Shown: one piece after another, positions 1 to 12,140 of the stretch
How positions within the stretch are numbered: the stretch's first letter is position 1
Layout of the letters: each line of letters begins with the position of its first letter
Origin: Reticulitermes speratus
Taxonomy: Eukaryota; Arthropoda; Insecta; Blattodea; Rhinotermitidae
Reading direction: 5' to 3'
Assembly (NCBI GenBank): GCA_021186555.1
Contig: JAJKFL010000006.1
Span: 6,592,215 to 6,656,214, forward strand
DNA length: 64,000 nucleotides
The notes under the pieces: generated by a model
The model's input: only the letters and a program-made list of their open reading frames with translations
The model's database searches: none
Told to the model about the DNA's origin: nothing
Program-made: the position numbers and the translations under genes

Positions 1-1056
1 AGAATCGCTAGTAATGCTGCTGGACAATAGTTAGGATGTGCAGAATCGCTAGTAATGCTGCTGGACAATAGTTAGAATGTGCAGAATCACTAGTAATGCT
101 GTTGGACAATAGTTACGATGTGCAGAATCGCTAATAATGCTGTTGGACAATAGTTAGGATGTGCAGAATCGCTAGTAATGCTGCTGGACAATAGTTAGGA
201 TGTGCAGAATCGCTAGTAATGCTGTTGGACAATAGTTAGGATGTGCAGAATCGCTAGTAATGCTGCTGGACAATAGTTAGGATGTGCAGAATCGCTAGTA
301 ATGCTGCTGGACAATAGTTAGGATGTGCAGAATCGCTAGTAATGCTGCTGGACAATAGTTAGGATGTGCAGAATCGCTAGTAATGCTGCTGGACAATAGT
401 TAGAATGTGCAGAATCACTAGTAATGCTGTGGACAATAGTTACGATGTGCAGAATCGCTAATAATGCTGTTGGACAATAGTTAGGATGTGCATAATCGCT
501 AGTAATGCTGCTGGACAATCGTTAGGATGTGCAGAATCGCTAGTAATGCTGTTGGACAATAGTTACGGTGTGCAGAATCGCTAGTAATGCTGCTGGACAA
601 TAGTTAGGATGTGCAGAATCACTAGTAATGCTGTTGGACAATAGTTAGGATGTGCAGAATCGCTAGTAATGCTGTTGGGCAATAGTTAGGATGTGCGAAT
701 CGCTAGTAATGCTGTTTGGGCAATAGTTAGGATGTGCGGAATCGCTAGTAATGCTGTTGGACAATAGTTAGGATGTGCAGAATCGCTAGTAATGCTGTTG
801 GGCAATTAGTTAGGATGTGCGGAATCGCTAGTAATGCTGTTGGGCAATAGTTAGGATGTGCGGAATCGCTAGTAATGCTGTTGGACAATAGTTAGGATGT
901 GCAGAATCGCTAGTAATGCTGTTGGACAATAGTTAGGATGTGCAGAATCGCTAGTAATGCTGTTGGACAATAGTTAGGATGTGCAGAATCGCTAGTAATG
1001 CTGTTGGACAATGGTTGTTGGGATGTGCAGAATCGCTAGTAATGCTGTTGGACAAT
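1..1056. repeat. 41-bp tandem array, about 26 copies, cut by the window edge
   Basis: A unit of 41 bp beginning AGAATCGCTAGTAATGCTG repeats head to tail from the first base. Units differ at a few sites (GCTGCTGG or GCTGTTGG, GGACAATAG or GGGCAATAG) and by single-base indels near 690-810. The array ends near 1056 in unique sequence; its left end lies outside the window. No function is visible and the short open frames inside follow the period. Confidence 0.95.
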
Positions 1057-1130
1057 ATGTGGTCACTGTTGTGCTGGTGGAATGATGGCAGTCGTTTCGC
1101 ATGTTCAGACGTCAGCTTCCAGTTTTATTA

Positions 1131-1172
1131 CCCTAACTAAACTAACTAACTAACTAACTAACTAACTACCTA
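1131..1172. repeat. (CTAA)n microsatellite, tail of the adjoining LINE
   Basis: About ten CTAA units. Read on the minus strand they are (TTAG)n and follow directly on the 3' end of the LINE derivative next door, so they are probably its microsatellite tail and not an independent locus. Confidence 0.8.
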
Positions 1173-1546
1173 ACTCCATGGAGCAGTCTTTCTTGAGAAG
1201 CTAACAGGTCCTCAGCTAGTCAAGAAATTCCCCGTATTTTACGGAACCCGAAGGTTCATTACCGCATTCACAAGAGCCCGCCACCTGTCCCTATCCTGAG
1301 CCAGATCAATCCAGTCCGCGCCCTCCCATCCCACTTCTTGAAGATCCATATTAATATCGTCCTCCCATCTACGCGTGGGTCTTCCAAATGGTTTTCTCCT
1401 TTGTCCCACTTAACCTCCTGTACACCCACTAAATCTAATTTATACCTAGCTAATTCCCTGGCCACTGTCATAAGTGACCTGACCTATACAGGCTCCTCAC
1501 GTTCCGTGTCCCAAATCTCATATTCCTTTTCCGTTGCTTAAGTTGT
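1173..1546 (-). mobile_element. Internally deleted non-LTR retrotransposon (LINE)
   Basis: On the minus strand the sequence opens with the start of an APE-type endonuclease domain. A frame carrying [12 protein letters not shown] is followed, after a frameshift near 1475, by [20 protein letters not shown]. It then jumps straight to the extreme C-terminus of the LINE polyprotein: a degraded [24 protein letters not shown]-type motif, then NAVMNLRVP-stop in another frame, a short 3' UTR and a (TTAG)n tail. All of the reverse transcriptase between is missing. In families of this kind the endonuclease nicks the target and the RT copies the RNA; this copy encodes neither activity. It could be an internal-deletion derivative able to move in trans, or a template-switch product. 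The exact clade is uncertain. Confidence 0.75.
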
Positions 1547-2235
1547 AAGTTTTATTGCCCTGCTCTCCAGAATAGTGTTTGTGTGTGTATGCGCGTGGTA
1601 GTGTGGAGCTCGTGACAGGCAGGGCTTGCTTCCAGAGTACGGTGTCCATCTTTTGAATCTGTCCACTAGTGACACATCAGAGTACTATGTGCATGCATGC
1701 CATTGAAGGTCATTTTTTTTTTTGAGACCGATAAAACTCGGTCGAATCGGTGCTAACCGGCTCTTCTGGCCCGTACCTATGTGTACTGCGGTAGGAACAC
1801 GCCTTTCCACTCTCATTTATTTGGCAAGAAGAAAAAAAAAAAAGAAACTTGCTGCGATTGTGCGGAAGTGTAGAACAGGTTGCATAGACAATACAAAAGA
1901 AGGCGTGACCTATTAAACAGTGTGCTGAGATCCGTTAGCTGAATCACTGTTAACTTTCTTCTTGCACCTGTAGGAACGAAATGCTAGCCGGTTTCTGGGA
2001 CAAGCCTAGGGCTACATGCCTAGCGTAATACTTGACTGGGTCAGTGGAAGGATATTGCGTAATGAATATTGGTGGTATGTATTTATTTTCCCTTATTAAG
2101 GAACGTCGTGTTATGCTGTGTATGGGCTTCATAGGTCTCAAAATAACATTTGGTGGAGTGCAGAGATAGAGCCTAGTGGTTGCTATATGTACCAACAGGT
2201 TTAACATTCACAAATTCTACGTTCTGCCCACACAG
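1547..2235. other. No recognisable feature
   Basis: About 690 bp with short poly(T) and poly(A) runs near 1712 and 1829. No gene, RNA or family I can name. Confidence 0.5.
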
Positions 2236-2475
2236 TGTGTTTATGTGTTTTGTATGGATCTCAGAACAAACAGCGATTATTTCACTATACAGCATTAACT
2301 GATTGGTTTGTATAACTGAGACGGAGTGTGTTTACTGCGCGGTACGGACTGTATTTATGTGTTTTGTGTGGATCTCAGAACAAACAGCGATTATTTCACT
2401 ATACAGCATTAACTGATTGGTTTTTATAACGGAACAAGGAGTGTGTTTACTGCGCGGTACAAACTGGGTATATAA
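2236..2475 (+). repeat. 114-bp repeat, two tandem copies
   Basis: TATGTGTTTTGT followed by GGATCTCAGAACAAACAGCG recurs at a spacing of exactly 114 bp (2241 and 2355). The same unit forms a six-copy array in the opposite orientation at 35311-35994 and a monomer at 12305-12425. Confidence 0.9.
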
Positions 2476-2639
2476 TTCAAGCTTATCGTAGTCTTCAGAG
2501 TGTTAGTTGTGTCACTGGCGGATGGAATTGATTTTTAAATGCCTTGAAGTTTGCTGACGTAATATTAATTGCGTCCGATACGGTAATATAACGCCTTCAG
2601 TAAAGTGATAGATTACTAGCTAAGAGGCGTGAGTTACAT

Positions 2640-2815
2640 TCCTGGCAGGGCCATGGCTTGTTATGTTTTCTCTTTGTCACCAATTCGCGACCGGCTCTGG
2701 AACCCAGTTCAGCCTTTAATCCTGTGCTCTACTGACGTGTCTTTGTCCTGGGGTAGATCGACCGGAGCGTGAAACTGGCAACTGATCACCACCTAAGGCG
2801 AAATTTAGGGATACA
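2640..2815 (+). mobile_element. SINE A relic
   Basis: Badly decayed. The body landmarks are present in order: CCTGGCAGGG, CGACCGGCTCTGGAACCCAG, a short GGGGTA stretch, CCGGAGCGTGAAACTGG, and CACCACCTAAGGC. The tRNA-like head cannot be read with confidence. The rest of 2476-3539 holds nothing else I can support. Confidence 0.4.
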
Positions 2816-3539
2816 TTCATTGCGGAACTTGTGGTTGGCTTTGATGTGTTTTTGATGGCACCAAAATTTATTACATGTGCCGAAAATGACATAGTACTTT
2901 CTAAAATTATTTTATGTGTAGAGACTTCAATTTCATCAGGTTAGAGTAACATCTAAAAACGCAGTTTATACCTGAAAGAAAACACGACGTTTCTTTTACA
3001 AAAACCCGTCGAGAAATGATGTTGAGGGAAATAATCGCCACAGGATTTGAGGTTCTCACAGCTATGTTGATGCATATGTAGTTCTTCTGGGATTTGACGC
3101 TGTGTACATTGTTAAGTAGTTAACCGACGTTTCGGAGGAGCTTGCTGCCTCGATATTTGGGGTCTTAGAAACGAATAATGTGTGTAGTTCATTCCGTCTG
3201 CAGCGCCACTGGTTGTTTCATCTTGGGCAGGCTGACCTCATGGCCTCTAAGTGGCCCGCTTGAATTGTGTGGTAGGGTTGATTGTTTTAAGACCTGTTAT
3301 TACTGAATCAAGGTACGGCCTCTCATTTACCGTGTGTGCATGCAGTAAGGAAATACGAAGTAGCGCTGGGGGTCCTGTTGTGTTGTGTTACACACACAAA
3401 TAAATGCATGATGACTTCATGCACCCTCGAGCTAATGTGTATAACAATTCCACACTTTCAAAAACGCAGCTCGTATTAACATGGGCGTGAATACGTGTAC
3501 GTTCCTTCCAGATTTGGTGGAGGAACTGTATGAAATAAC

Positions 3540-3990
3540 TCATGGAGCAGAGTCCTTCTTGAGAAGCTGATGTTTTCTGAGATAGACGTTCCTCGCATTT
3601 AATGGAACGCTGTAGAGCCCACCGCTCGGCCCTGACCTGAGCCAGTTGAATCAAATACAAGCCATCCCATCCTGTTTCTTTAGCCACGTCGGTATTATCT
3701 TTCCATCTACGCGTAGGTCTTCCAAGTAGTCTCTTTCCTTCAGGTTTCCCCATCAAAACCTGTGTGTATTTCTGTTCCTACCCTTTCCTCTCCAGCGTGC
3801 CACATGTCCCGCCCATCTCATTTGGCTTGATTGATCACCGTAGTAATATTTTACGAGAAGTAAAAATCCAAATCATGAATCTTCTCGTTATGTAATATTC
3901 TCCACCCTCCTGTTACTTCCGCTTAGGTCCAATTGCCATCTTCACAACCCAGTTTTCGAACACCCTCAACCTATGTCCTTACCTTATTGC
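3540..3990 (-). mobile_element. LINE 3' end (RT C-terminal region), fragment
   Basis: Minus-strand translation gives the typical tail of an arthropod non-LTR polyprotein: GKPEGKRLLGRPTRRWKDN, then GWDGLYLIQLAQVRAERWAL, then a 3' end matching the one at 1173-1300. Upstream (3790-3990), frameshifted pieces of the ..ITRRFMIWI..GGTCGTL.. region continue the same domain. There are several frameshifts and no start. It is a dead 5'-truncated insertion. Confidence 0.75.
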
Positions 3991-4140
3991 AAGGGCCCCA
4001 CAAATTTTTCTGTTATCTAGGAGCCACCTCAAAATTCTGAGCGCCAGATGGGTGACATGAAGCAGGTTTCATATAGAGGCCCACAAATATTAGATGCCAC
4101 TGTACAAAATGTATTAATTCGGATGACCCGGCCCCCGGGG
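3988..4140 (+). repeat. Dispersed repeat R2 (GTGCACAAATTTTT family)
   Basis: Begins GGGCCCCACAAATTTTT, then a CTAGGAGCCACCTC block, GCGCCAG, and GTGACATGAAGCAGG. The same landmarks in the same order occur at 18630, 54287 and 54487, all on the plus strand. Class unknown. Confidence 0.65.
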
Positions 4141-4174
4141 AATGCGAGGTTCCAAGTTTCACGCTTGTATTTGC

Positions 4175-7100
4175 AGTGCGAACGCAGTTGGTATAATGCT
4201 CTGCTTGACCGCTTGTTTAAGTACACGTTACCAACCTGGTTGGTGTAAGGCATCACTAAACACAGTTGGTATAATGCTCTGGTTGACCGCTTGTTTAAGT
4301 ACAGCGTACCAACCTGGTTGGTGTAACGCAGTGCACTAAACACAGTTGGATAATGCTCTGGTTGACCGCTTGTTTAAGTACAGCGTACCAACCTGGTTGG
4401 TGTAACGGCAGTGCACTAAACACAGTTGGTATAATGCTCTGGTTGACCGCTTGTTTAAGTACAGCGTACCAACCTGGTTGGTGTAACAGCAGTGCACTAA
4501 ACACAGTTGGCATAATGCTCTGGTTGACCGCTTGTTTAAGTACAAGCGTACCAACCTGGTTGGTGTAACGGCAGTGCACTAAACACAGTTGGCATAATGC
4601 TCTGGTTGACCGCTTGTTTAAGTACAGCGTACCAACCTGGTTGGTGTAACGCAGTGCACTAAACACAGTTGGCATAATGCTCTGGTTGACCGCTTGTTTA
4701 AGTACAACGTACCAACCTGGTTGGTGTAACGCAGTGCACTAAACACAGTTGGTATAATGCTCTGGTTGACCGCTTGTTTAAGTACAGCGTACCAACCTGG
4801 TTGGTGTAACAGCAGTGCACTAAACACAGTTGGTATAATGCTCTGGTTGACCGCTTGTTTAAGTACAGCGTACCAACCTGGTTGGTGTAACAGCAGTGCA
4901 CTAAACACAGTTGGCATAATGCTCTGGTTGACCGCTTGTTTAAGTACAGCGTACCAACCTGGTTGGTGTAACAGCAGTGCACTAAACACAGTTGGTATAA
5001 TGCTCTGGTTGACCGCTTGTTTAAGTACAGCGTACCAACCTGGTTGGTGTAACAGCAGTGCACTAAACACAGTTGGCATAATGCTCTGGTTGACCGCTTG
5101 TTTAAGTACAGCGTACCAACCTGGTTGGTGTAACGGCAGTGCACTAAACACAGTTGGTATAATGCTCTGGTTGACCGCTTGTTTAAGTACAACGTACCAA
5201 CCTGGTTGGTGTAACGGCAGTGCACTAAACACAGTTGGTATAATGCTCTGGTTGACCGCTTGTTTAAGTACAGCGTACCAACCTGGTTGGTGTAACGCAG
5301 TGCACTAAACACAGTTGGCATAATGCTCTGGTTGACCGCTTGTTTAAGTACAACGTACCAACCTGGTTGGTGTAACGGCAGTGCACTAAACACAGTTGGC
5401 ATAATGCTCTGGTTGACCGCTTGTTTAAGTACAGCGTACCAACCTGGTTGGTGTAACAGCAGTGCACTAAACACAGTTGGTATAATGCTCTGGTTGACCG
5501 CTTGTTTAAGTACAGCGTACCAACCTGGTTGTGTGTAACGGCAGTGCACTAAACACAGTTGGCATAATGCTCTGGTTGACCGCTTGTTTAAGTACAGCGT
5601 ACCAACCTGGTTGGTGTAACGGCAGTGCACTAAACACAGTTGGTATAATGCTCTGTTGACCGCTTGTTTAAGTACAGCGTACCAACCTGGTTGGTGTAAC
5701 AGCAGTGCACTAAACACAGTTGGTATAATGCTCTGTTGACCGCTTGTTTAAGTACAGCGTACCAACCTGGTTGGTGTAACGGCAGTGCACTAAACACAGT
5801 TGGCATAATGCTCTGGTTGACCGCTTGTTTAAGTACAGCGTACCAACCTGGTTGGTGTAACGGCAGTGCACTAAACACAGTTGGATAATGCTCTGCTTGA
5901 CCGCTTGTTTAAGTACAACGTACCAACCTGGTTGGTGTAAACGCAGTGCACTAAACACAGTTGGTATAATGCTCTGTTGACCGCTTGTTTAAGTACAGCG
6001 TACCAACCTGGTTGGTGTAACGGCAGTGCACTAAACACAGTTGGCATAATGCTCTGGTTGACCGCTTGTTTAAGTACAGCGTACCAACCTGGTTGGTGTA
6101 ACGGCAGTGCACTAAACACAGTTGGCATAATGCTCTGGTTGACCGCTTGTTTAAGTACACGTACCAACCTGGTTGGTGTAACGGCAGTGCACTAAACACA
6201 GTTGGTATAATGCTCTGGTTGACCGCTTGTTTAAGTACAGCGTACCAACCTGGTTGGTGTAACGGCAGTGCACTAAACACAGTTGGCATAATGCTCTGGT
6301 TGACCGCTTGTTTAAGTACAGCGTACCAACCTGGTTGGTGTAACGAGCAGTGCACTAAAACACAGTTGGTATAATGCTCTGGTTGACCGCTTGTTTAAGT
6401 ACAACGTACCAACCTGGTTGGTGTAACAGCAGTGCACTAAACACAGTTGGTATAATGCTCTGGTTGACCGCTTGTTTAAGTACAGCGTACCAACCTGGTT
6501 GGTGTAACAGCAGTGCACTAAACACAGTTTGGCATAATGCTCTGGTTGACCGCTTGTTTAAGTACAGCGTACCAACCTGGTTGGTGTAACGCAGTGCACT
6601 AAACACAGTTGGATAATGCTCTGGTTGACCGCTTGTTTAAGTACAACGTACCAACCTGGTTGGTGTAAGCAGTGCACTAAACACAGTTGGTATAATGCTC
6701 TGTTGACCGCTTGTTTAAGTACAGCGTACCAACCTGGTTGGTGTAACAGCAGTGCACTAAAACACAGTTGGCATAATGCTCTGGTTGACCGCTTGTTTAA
6801 GTACAGCGTACCAACCTGGTTGGTGTAACGGCAGTGCACTAAACACAGTTGGTATAATGCTCTGGTTGACCGCTTGTTTAAGTACAGCGTACCAACCTGG
6901 TTGGTGTAACAGCAGTGCACTAAACACAGTTGGCATAATGCTCTGGTTGACCGCTTGTTTAAGTACAGCGTTACCAACCTGGTTGGTGTAACGGCAGTGC
7001 ACTAAACACAGTTGGTATAATGCTCTGGTTGACCGCTTGTTTAAGTACAGCGTACCAACCTGGTTGGTGTAACGGCAGTGCACTAAACACAGTTGGTATA

Positions 7101-10100
7101 ATGCTCTGGTTGACCGCTTGTTTAAGTACAGCGTACCAACCTGGTTGGTGTAACGGCAGTGCACTAAACACAGTTGGTATAATGCTCTGGTTGACCGCTT
7201 GTTTAAGTACAGCGTACCAACCTGGTTGGTGTAACGGCAGTGCACTAAACACAGTTGGTATATAATGCTCTGGTTGACCGCTTGTTTAAGTACAGCGTAC
7301 CAACCTGGTTGGTGTAACAGCAGTGCATAATGCTCTGGTTGACCGCTTGTTTAAGTACAGCTACCAACCTGGTTGGTGTAACGGCAGTGCACTAAACACA
7401 GTTGGATAATGCTCTGCTTGACCGCTTGTTTAAGTACACGTACCAACCTGGTTGGTGTAACAGCAGTGCACTAAACCAGTTGGTATATGCTCTGTTGACC
7501 GCTTGTTTAAGTACAACGTACCAACCTGGTTGGTGTAACGCAGTGCACTAACACAGTTGGATAATGCTCTGTTACCGCTTGTTTAAGTACACGTACCAAC
7601 CTGGTTGGTGTAACGCAGTGCACTAAACACGTTGGTATAATGCTCTGCTTACCGCTTGTTTAAGTACACGTACCAACCTGGTTGGTGTAACGCAGTGCAC
7701 TAAACACAGTTGGATAATGCTCTGCTTGACCGCTTGTTTAAGTACACGTACCAACCTGGTTGGTGTAACGCAGTGCACTAAACACAGTTGGATATGCTCT
7801 GTTGACCGCTTGTTTAAGTACACGTACAACCTGGTTGGTGTAACGCAGTGCACTAAACACAGTTGGATAATGCTCTGCTTGACCGCTTGTTTAAGTACAC
7901 GTACCAACCTGGTTGGTGTAACGGCAGTGCACTAAACACAGTTGGTATAATGCTCTGTTGACCGCTTGTTTAAGTACACTACCAACCTGGTTGGTGTAAC
8001 GCAGTGCACTAAACACAGTTGGATAATGCTCTGTTGACCGCTTGTTTAAGTACACGTACCAACCTGGTTGGTGTAACAGCAGTGCACTAAACACAGTTGG
8101 TATAATGCTCTGGTTGACCGCTTGTTTAGTACAGCGTACCAACCTGGTTGGTGTAACGGCAGTGCACTAACACAGTTGGTATAATGCTCTGGTTGACCGC
8201 TTGTTTAAGTACAACGTACCAACCTGGTTGGTGTAACAGCAGTGCACTAAACACAGTTGGTATAATGCTCTGCTTGACCGCTTGTTTAAGTACAAGCGTA
8301 CCAACCTGGTTGGTGTAACAGCAGTGCACTAAACACAGTTGGTATAATGCTCTGCTTGACCGCTTGTTTAAGTACAGCGTACCAACCTGGTTGGTGTAAC
8401 GGCAGTGCACTAAACACAGTTGGTATAATGCTCTGCTTGACCGCTTGTTTAAGTACAACGTACCAACCTGGTTGGTGTAACAGCAGTGCACTAAACACAG
8501 TTGGTATAATGCTCTGCTTGACCGCTTGTTTAAGTACAAACGTACCAACCTGGTTGGTGTAACAGCAGTGCACTAAACACAGTTGGTATAATGCTCTGGT
8601 TGACCGCTTGTTTAAGTACAACGTACCAACCTGGTTGGTGTAACAGCAGTGCACTAAACACAGTTGGTATAATGCTCTGCTTGACCGCTTGTTTAAGTAC
8701 AACGTACCAACCTGGTTGGTGTAACAGCAGTGCACTAAACACAGTTGGTATAATGCTCTGCTTGACCGCTTGTTTAAGTACAACGTACCAACCTGGTTGG
8801 TGTAACGGCAGTGCACTAAACACAGTTGGTATAATGCTCTGCTTGACCGCTTGTTTAAGTACAGCGTACCAACCTGGTTGGTGTAACGGCAGTGCACTAA
8901 ACACAGTTGGTATAATGCTCTGCTTGACCGCTTGTTTAAGTACAGCGTACCAACCTGGTTGGTGTAACAGCAGTGCACTAAACACAGTTGGTATAATGCT
9001 CTGCTTGACCGCTTGTTTCAGTACAGCGTACCAACCTGGTTGGTGTAACAGCAGTGCACTAAACACAGTTGGTATAATGCTCTGCTTGACCGCTTGTTTC
9101 AGTACAACTTACCAACCTGGTTGGTGTAACGGCAGTGCACTAAACACAGTTGGTATAATGCTCTGCTTGACCGCTTGTTTAAGTACAACGTACCAACCTG
9201 GTTGGTGTAACGGCAGTGCACTAAACACAGTTGGTATAATGCTCTGCTTGACCGCTTGTTTAAGTACAACGTACCAACCTGGTTGGTGTAACAGCAGTGC
9301 ACTAAACACAGTTGGTATAATGCTCTGCTTGACCGCTTGTTTCAGTACAACTTACCAACCTGGTTGGTGTAACGGCAGTGCACTAAACACAGTTGGTATA
9401 ATGCTCTGCTTGACCGCTTGTTTCAGTACAACTTACCAACCTGGTTGGTGTAACGGCAGTGCACTAAACACAGTTGGTATAATGCTCTGCTTGACCGCTT
9501 GTTTCAGTACAACTTACCAACCTGGTTGGTGTAACGGCAGTGCACTAAACACAGTTGGTATAATGCTCTGCTTGACCGCTTGTTTAAGTACAGCGTACCA
9601 ACCTGGTTGGTGTAACAGCAGTGCACTAAACACAGTTGGTATAATGCTCTGGTTGACCGCTTGTTTAAGTACAGCGTACCAACCTGGTTGGTGTAACAGC
9701 AGTGCACTAAACACAGTTGGTATAATGCTCTGCTTGACCGCTTGTTTCAGTACAACTTACCAACCTGGTTGGTGTAACGGCAGTGCACTAAACACAGTTG
9801 GTATAATGCTCTGCTTGACCGCTTGTTTAAGTACAACGTACCAACCTGGTTGGTGTAACGGCAGTGCACTAAACACAGTTGGTATAATGCTCTGCTTGAC
9901 CGCTTGTTTAAGTACAACGTACCAACCTGGTTGGTGTAACAGCAGTGCACTAAACACAGTTGGTATAATGCTCTGCTTGACCGCTTGTTTAAGTACAGCG
10001 TACCAACCTGGTTGGTGTAACGGCAGTGCACTAAACACAGTTGGTATAATGCTCTGCTTGACCGCTTGTTTCAGTACAACTTACCAACCTGGTTGGTGTA

Positions 10101-10930
10101 ACGGCAGTGCACTAAACACAGTTGGTATAATGCTCTGCTTGACCGCTTGTTTAAGTACAGCGTACCAACCTGGTTGGTGTAACAGCAGTGCACTAAACAC
10201 AGTTGGTATAATGCTCTGCTTGACCGCTTGTTTAAGTACAGCGTACCAACCTGGTTGGTGTAACGGCAGTGCACTAAACACAGTTGGTATAATGCTCTGC
10301 TTGACCGCTTGTTTAAGTACAGCGTACCAACCTGGTTGGTGTAACGGCAGTGCACTAAACACAGTTGGTATAATGCTCTGCTTGACCGCTTGTTTAAGTA
10401 CAGCGTACCAACCTGGTTGGTGTAACAGCAGTGCACTAAACACAGTTGGTATAATGCTCTGCTTGACCGCTTGTTTAAGTACAGCGTACCAACCTGGTTG
10501 GTGTAACAGCAGTGCACTAAACACAGTTGGTATAATGCTCTGCTTGACCGCTTGTTTAAGTACAGCGTACCAACCTGGTTGGTGTAACGGCAGTGCACTA
10601 AACACAGTTGGTATAATGCTCTGCTTGACCGCTTGTTTCAGTACAACTTACCAACCTGGTTGGTGTAACGGCAGTGCACTAAACACAGTTGGTATAATGC
10701 TCTGCTTGACCGCTTGTTTCAGTACAACTTACCAACCTGGTTGGTGTAACGGCAGTGCACTAAACACAGTTGGTATAATGCTCTGCTTGACCGCTTGTTT
10801 CAGTACAACTTACCAACCTGGTTGGTGTAACGGCAGTGCACTAAACACAGTTGGTATAATGCTCTGGTTGACCGCTTGTTTCAGTACAGCGTACCAACCT
10901 GGTTGGTGTAACGGCAGTGCACTAAACTTA
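4175..10930. repeat. 81-bp satellite array, about 83 copies
   Basis: The unit is 81 bp. It contains GACCGCTTGTTTAAGTAC and a dyad of 7-bp arms, ACCAACC-T-GGTTGGT, plus GCAGTGCACTAAACACAG. Variants are regional: CTGGTTG dominates about 4260-7360, CTGCTTG dominates from about 8270 on, and TTTCAGTAC occurs only from about 9010. Block 7370-8140 is eroded by many 1-3 bp deletions. Because 81 is a multiple of three and three of the six frames lack stops, long frames appear, including a 780-codon one at 8591-10933. I read those as a by-product of the period and not as coding. Confidence 0.97.
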
Positions 10931-11080
10931 TAATCGGTGGGTGCCCGGTTCGCATCTCGGTCGTGACACTTGTTATTGTGAGAGACGTTTCGCGTGGTAT
11001 TTCTCAGTTCCTCCAGGCAAATGGCCGGACAGTATCCCCATCAAGCCACGACCGCTGTCCAGATTATTTCTATGACATGG
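10931..11080 (+). mobile_element. SINE F relic, 3' part with B-box remnant
   Basis: Starts in a B-box-like GGTTCGCATCTCGGTCGTG, then TTTCTCAGTTCCTCCAGGC and CCACGACCGCTGTCC. A similar order of blocks is at 18470-18620. The A-box half is replaced by the satellite boundary. Confidence 0.4.
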
Positions 11081-11554
11081 TTCACGAATGATGCCAGTTA
11101 CTGTAGTATGATATAGTGATGATACAGCTTTGTGACATAAGCACCGAAAAAATGACATGAAGTTTTATTTGTGTGTGTGTGTGTGTGTGTGTGTAATGTA
11201 TGTTGCAAGAACAGGGCTGGAGTGTTAGTTTAATATTGCAGAAGAATTTAGAGCAGTTTATGTGCGTGTGTGGCGGTACACCTTTATACGCAATGGTGTA
11301 AACTGTGCTGTCTGAAATGCACAGTTCGAGATACGCCGTCATGATTTCTTAAGTCTCTTGAGATTTGATAATCGTCGTGGCTGGTACGTGGGTGTCGGCA
11401 TTTCCGAGAAACAGAGGATCGGTTGCTTCCACCTAACGAGGTTGGAGACACTGTGCTTGTCTGGAACTCCGATACACACCTGCCAGGCTACGCAGCGTTT
11501 CCGGCAGTAAGCCCTGGTGCTTATCTAGGTACCGGCTTCAGATCTCGGTCGGGA
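11081..11554. other. No gene; (GT)n microsatellite at 11170-11194
   Basis: Apart from the 25-bp GT run I see nothing recognisable in this stretch. Confidence 0.5.
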
Positions 11555-12096
11555 GACCATGTGGTTGGTTGAGGTACTGCACTACAGCCGGCAGGTCGCG
11601 GGTTCGATTCCCGATGGTGTCATTGGAATTTTTCATTGTCATAATTCCTCCGGCCGCCCTCTGGCCCTGGGGTCGACTCAGCCTCTAACAGAAATGAGTA
11701 AAGGTAAAGATCACCCTAGAACAGGCCATGATGGCCCAGAGGGGGAGTAGAGGTATAGCTCTACTCTTTCCTTAACCTCGGCGCTAGATGGGGGTGGGTG
11801 GCCAGCACCACGCACCGGCCTCTTTACCCCCGGGAATGACCCGGTACCCGTTGTACAGAAGGCTGGGTAGGCCCCAGGGCCGGTCTGGACGGGTGCTGAA
11901 AGTCTAGCCTCCACCGGGATTCGATCCCCGGACCGTCCAGCTCATAGCGAGTCGCTGTAGCGACTGAGCTATCCCAACAGAAATGAGTACCAGGAATATT
12001 TCCGGGTGCGTAGGGCTGAAAACCTTACCACCTTCATGTGCCGATTGTCTTGAAATCTGGGAGCCTCATCCTCCTGCAACCTTCAGGGCTTATCCA
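11555..12096 (+). mobile_element. SINE B, split by a SINE A insertion
   Basis: The tRNA-like head has the B box GGGTTCGATTCCC and is followed by GATGGTGTCATTGGAATTTT and GGGGTCGACTCAGCCTC. The element stops at AACAGAAATGAGTA (11687-11700) and resumes after the same 14 bases at 11976-11989 with CCAGGAATATTTCC and GCGTAGGGCTGA. The 3' end is cut at about 12096, where a hammerhead-bearing arm begins. The head is diverged in the A-box region. Confidence 0.9.
11701..11975 (-). mobile_element. SINE A inserted into SINE B, full length
   Basis: The minus strand reads a tRNA-like head (GGGATAGCTCAGTCGCTAC, B box GGGGATCGAATCCC), the central domain, and a tail ending TTTACCTT. It is flanked by a perfect 14-bp TSD, AACAGAAATGAGTA. 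It is younger than the SINE B it interrupts. The head resembles a tRNA by its A and B boxes; the source tRNA is not identified. Confidence 0.92.
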
Positions 12097-12098
12097 GG

Positions 12099-12140
12099 TT
12101 CCCTGAAGATGATCCCTTGTGGATCGAAACATGTAGGAAT
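12099..12140 (+). ncRNA. Hammerhead ribozyme-like motif (solo)
   Basis: The core is TTCC-CTGAAGA, one extra T, stem II GATCC/GGATC with a 5-nt loop, GAA, palindromic stem III ACATGT, cleavage-type A, then GGAA pairing back to TTCC. All the invariant positions I know for the motif are present. A short self-complementary stem III is typical of hammerheads that act as dimers. Downstream, near 12180, TGTGCATTTTGTTGGTT matches the outer end of the foldback arms, so this is one right arm without its partner. Confidence 0.75.

Noticed and set aside
3105-3175. Hammerhead-like motif around GACGTTTCGGAGGAG
   Set aside because: Stem II and GAAACGT are suggested on the minus strand but no CTGANGA-like strand is found.
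1-10930. CRISPR-like arrays in the 41-bp and 81-bp repeats
   Set aside because: Units are head to tail with no variable spacers, and the setting is a eukaryotic repeat field.
4175-10930. Hammerhead motif inside the 81-bp satellite
   Set aside because: I looked for CTGANGA and GAAA in both strands of the unit; neither is present.
8591-10933. A 780-codon open frame on the plus strand
   Set aside because: It is 29 repeats of a 27-residue unit dictated by the 81-bp satellite. Two minus-strand frames are equally open, and there is no start context or non-repetitive domain.
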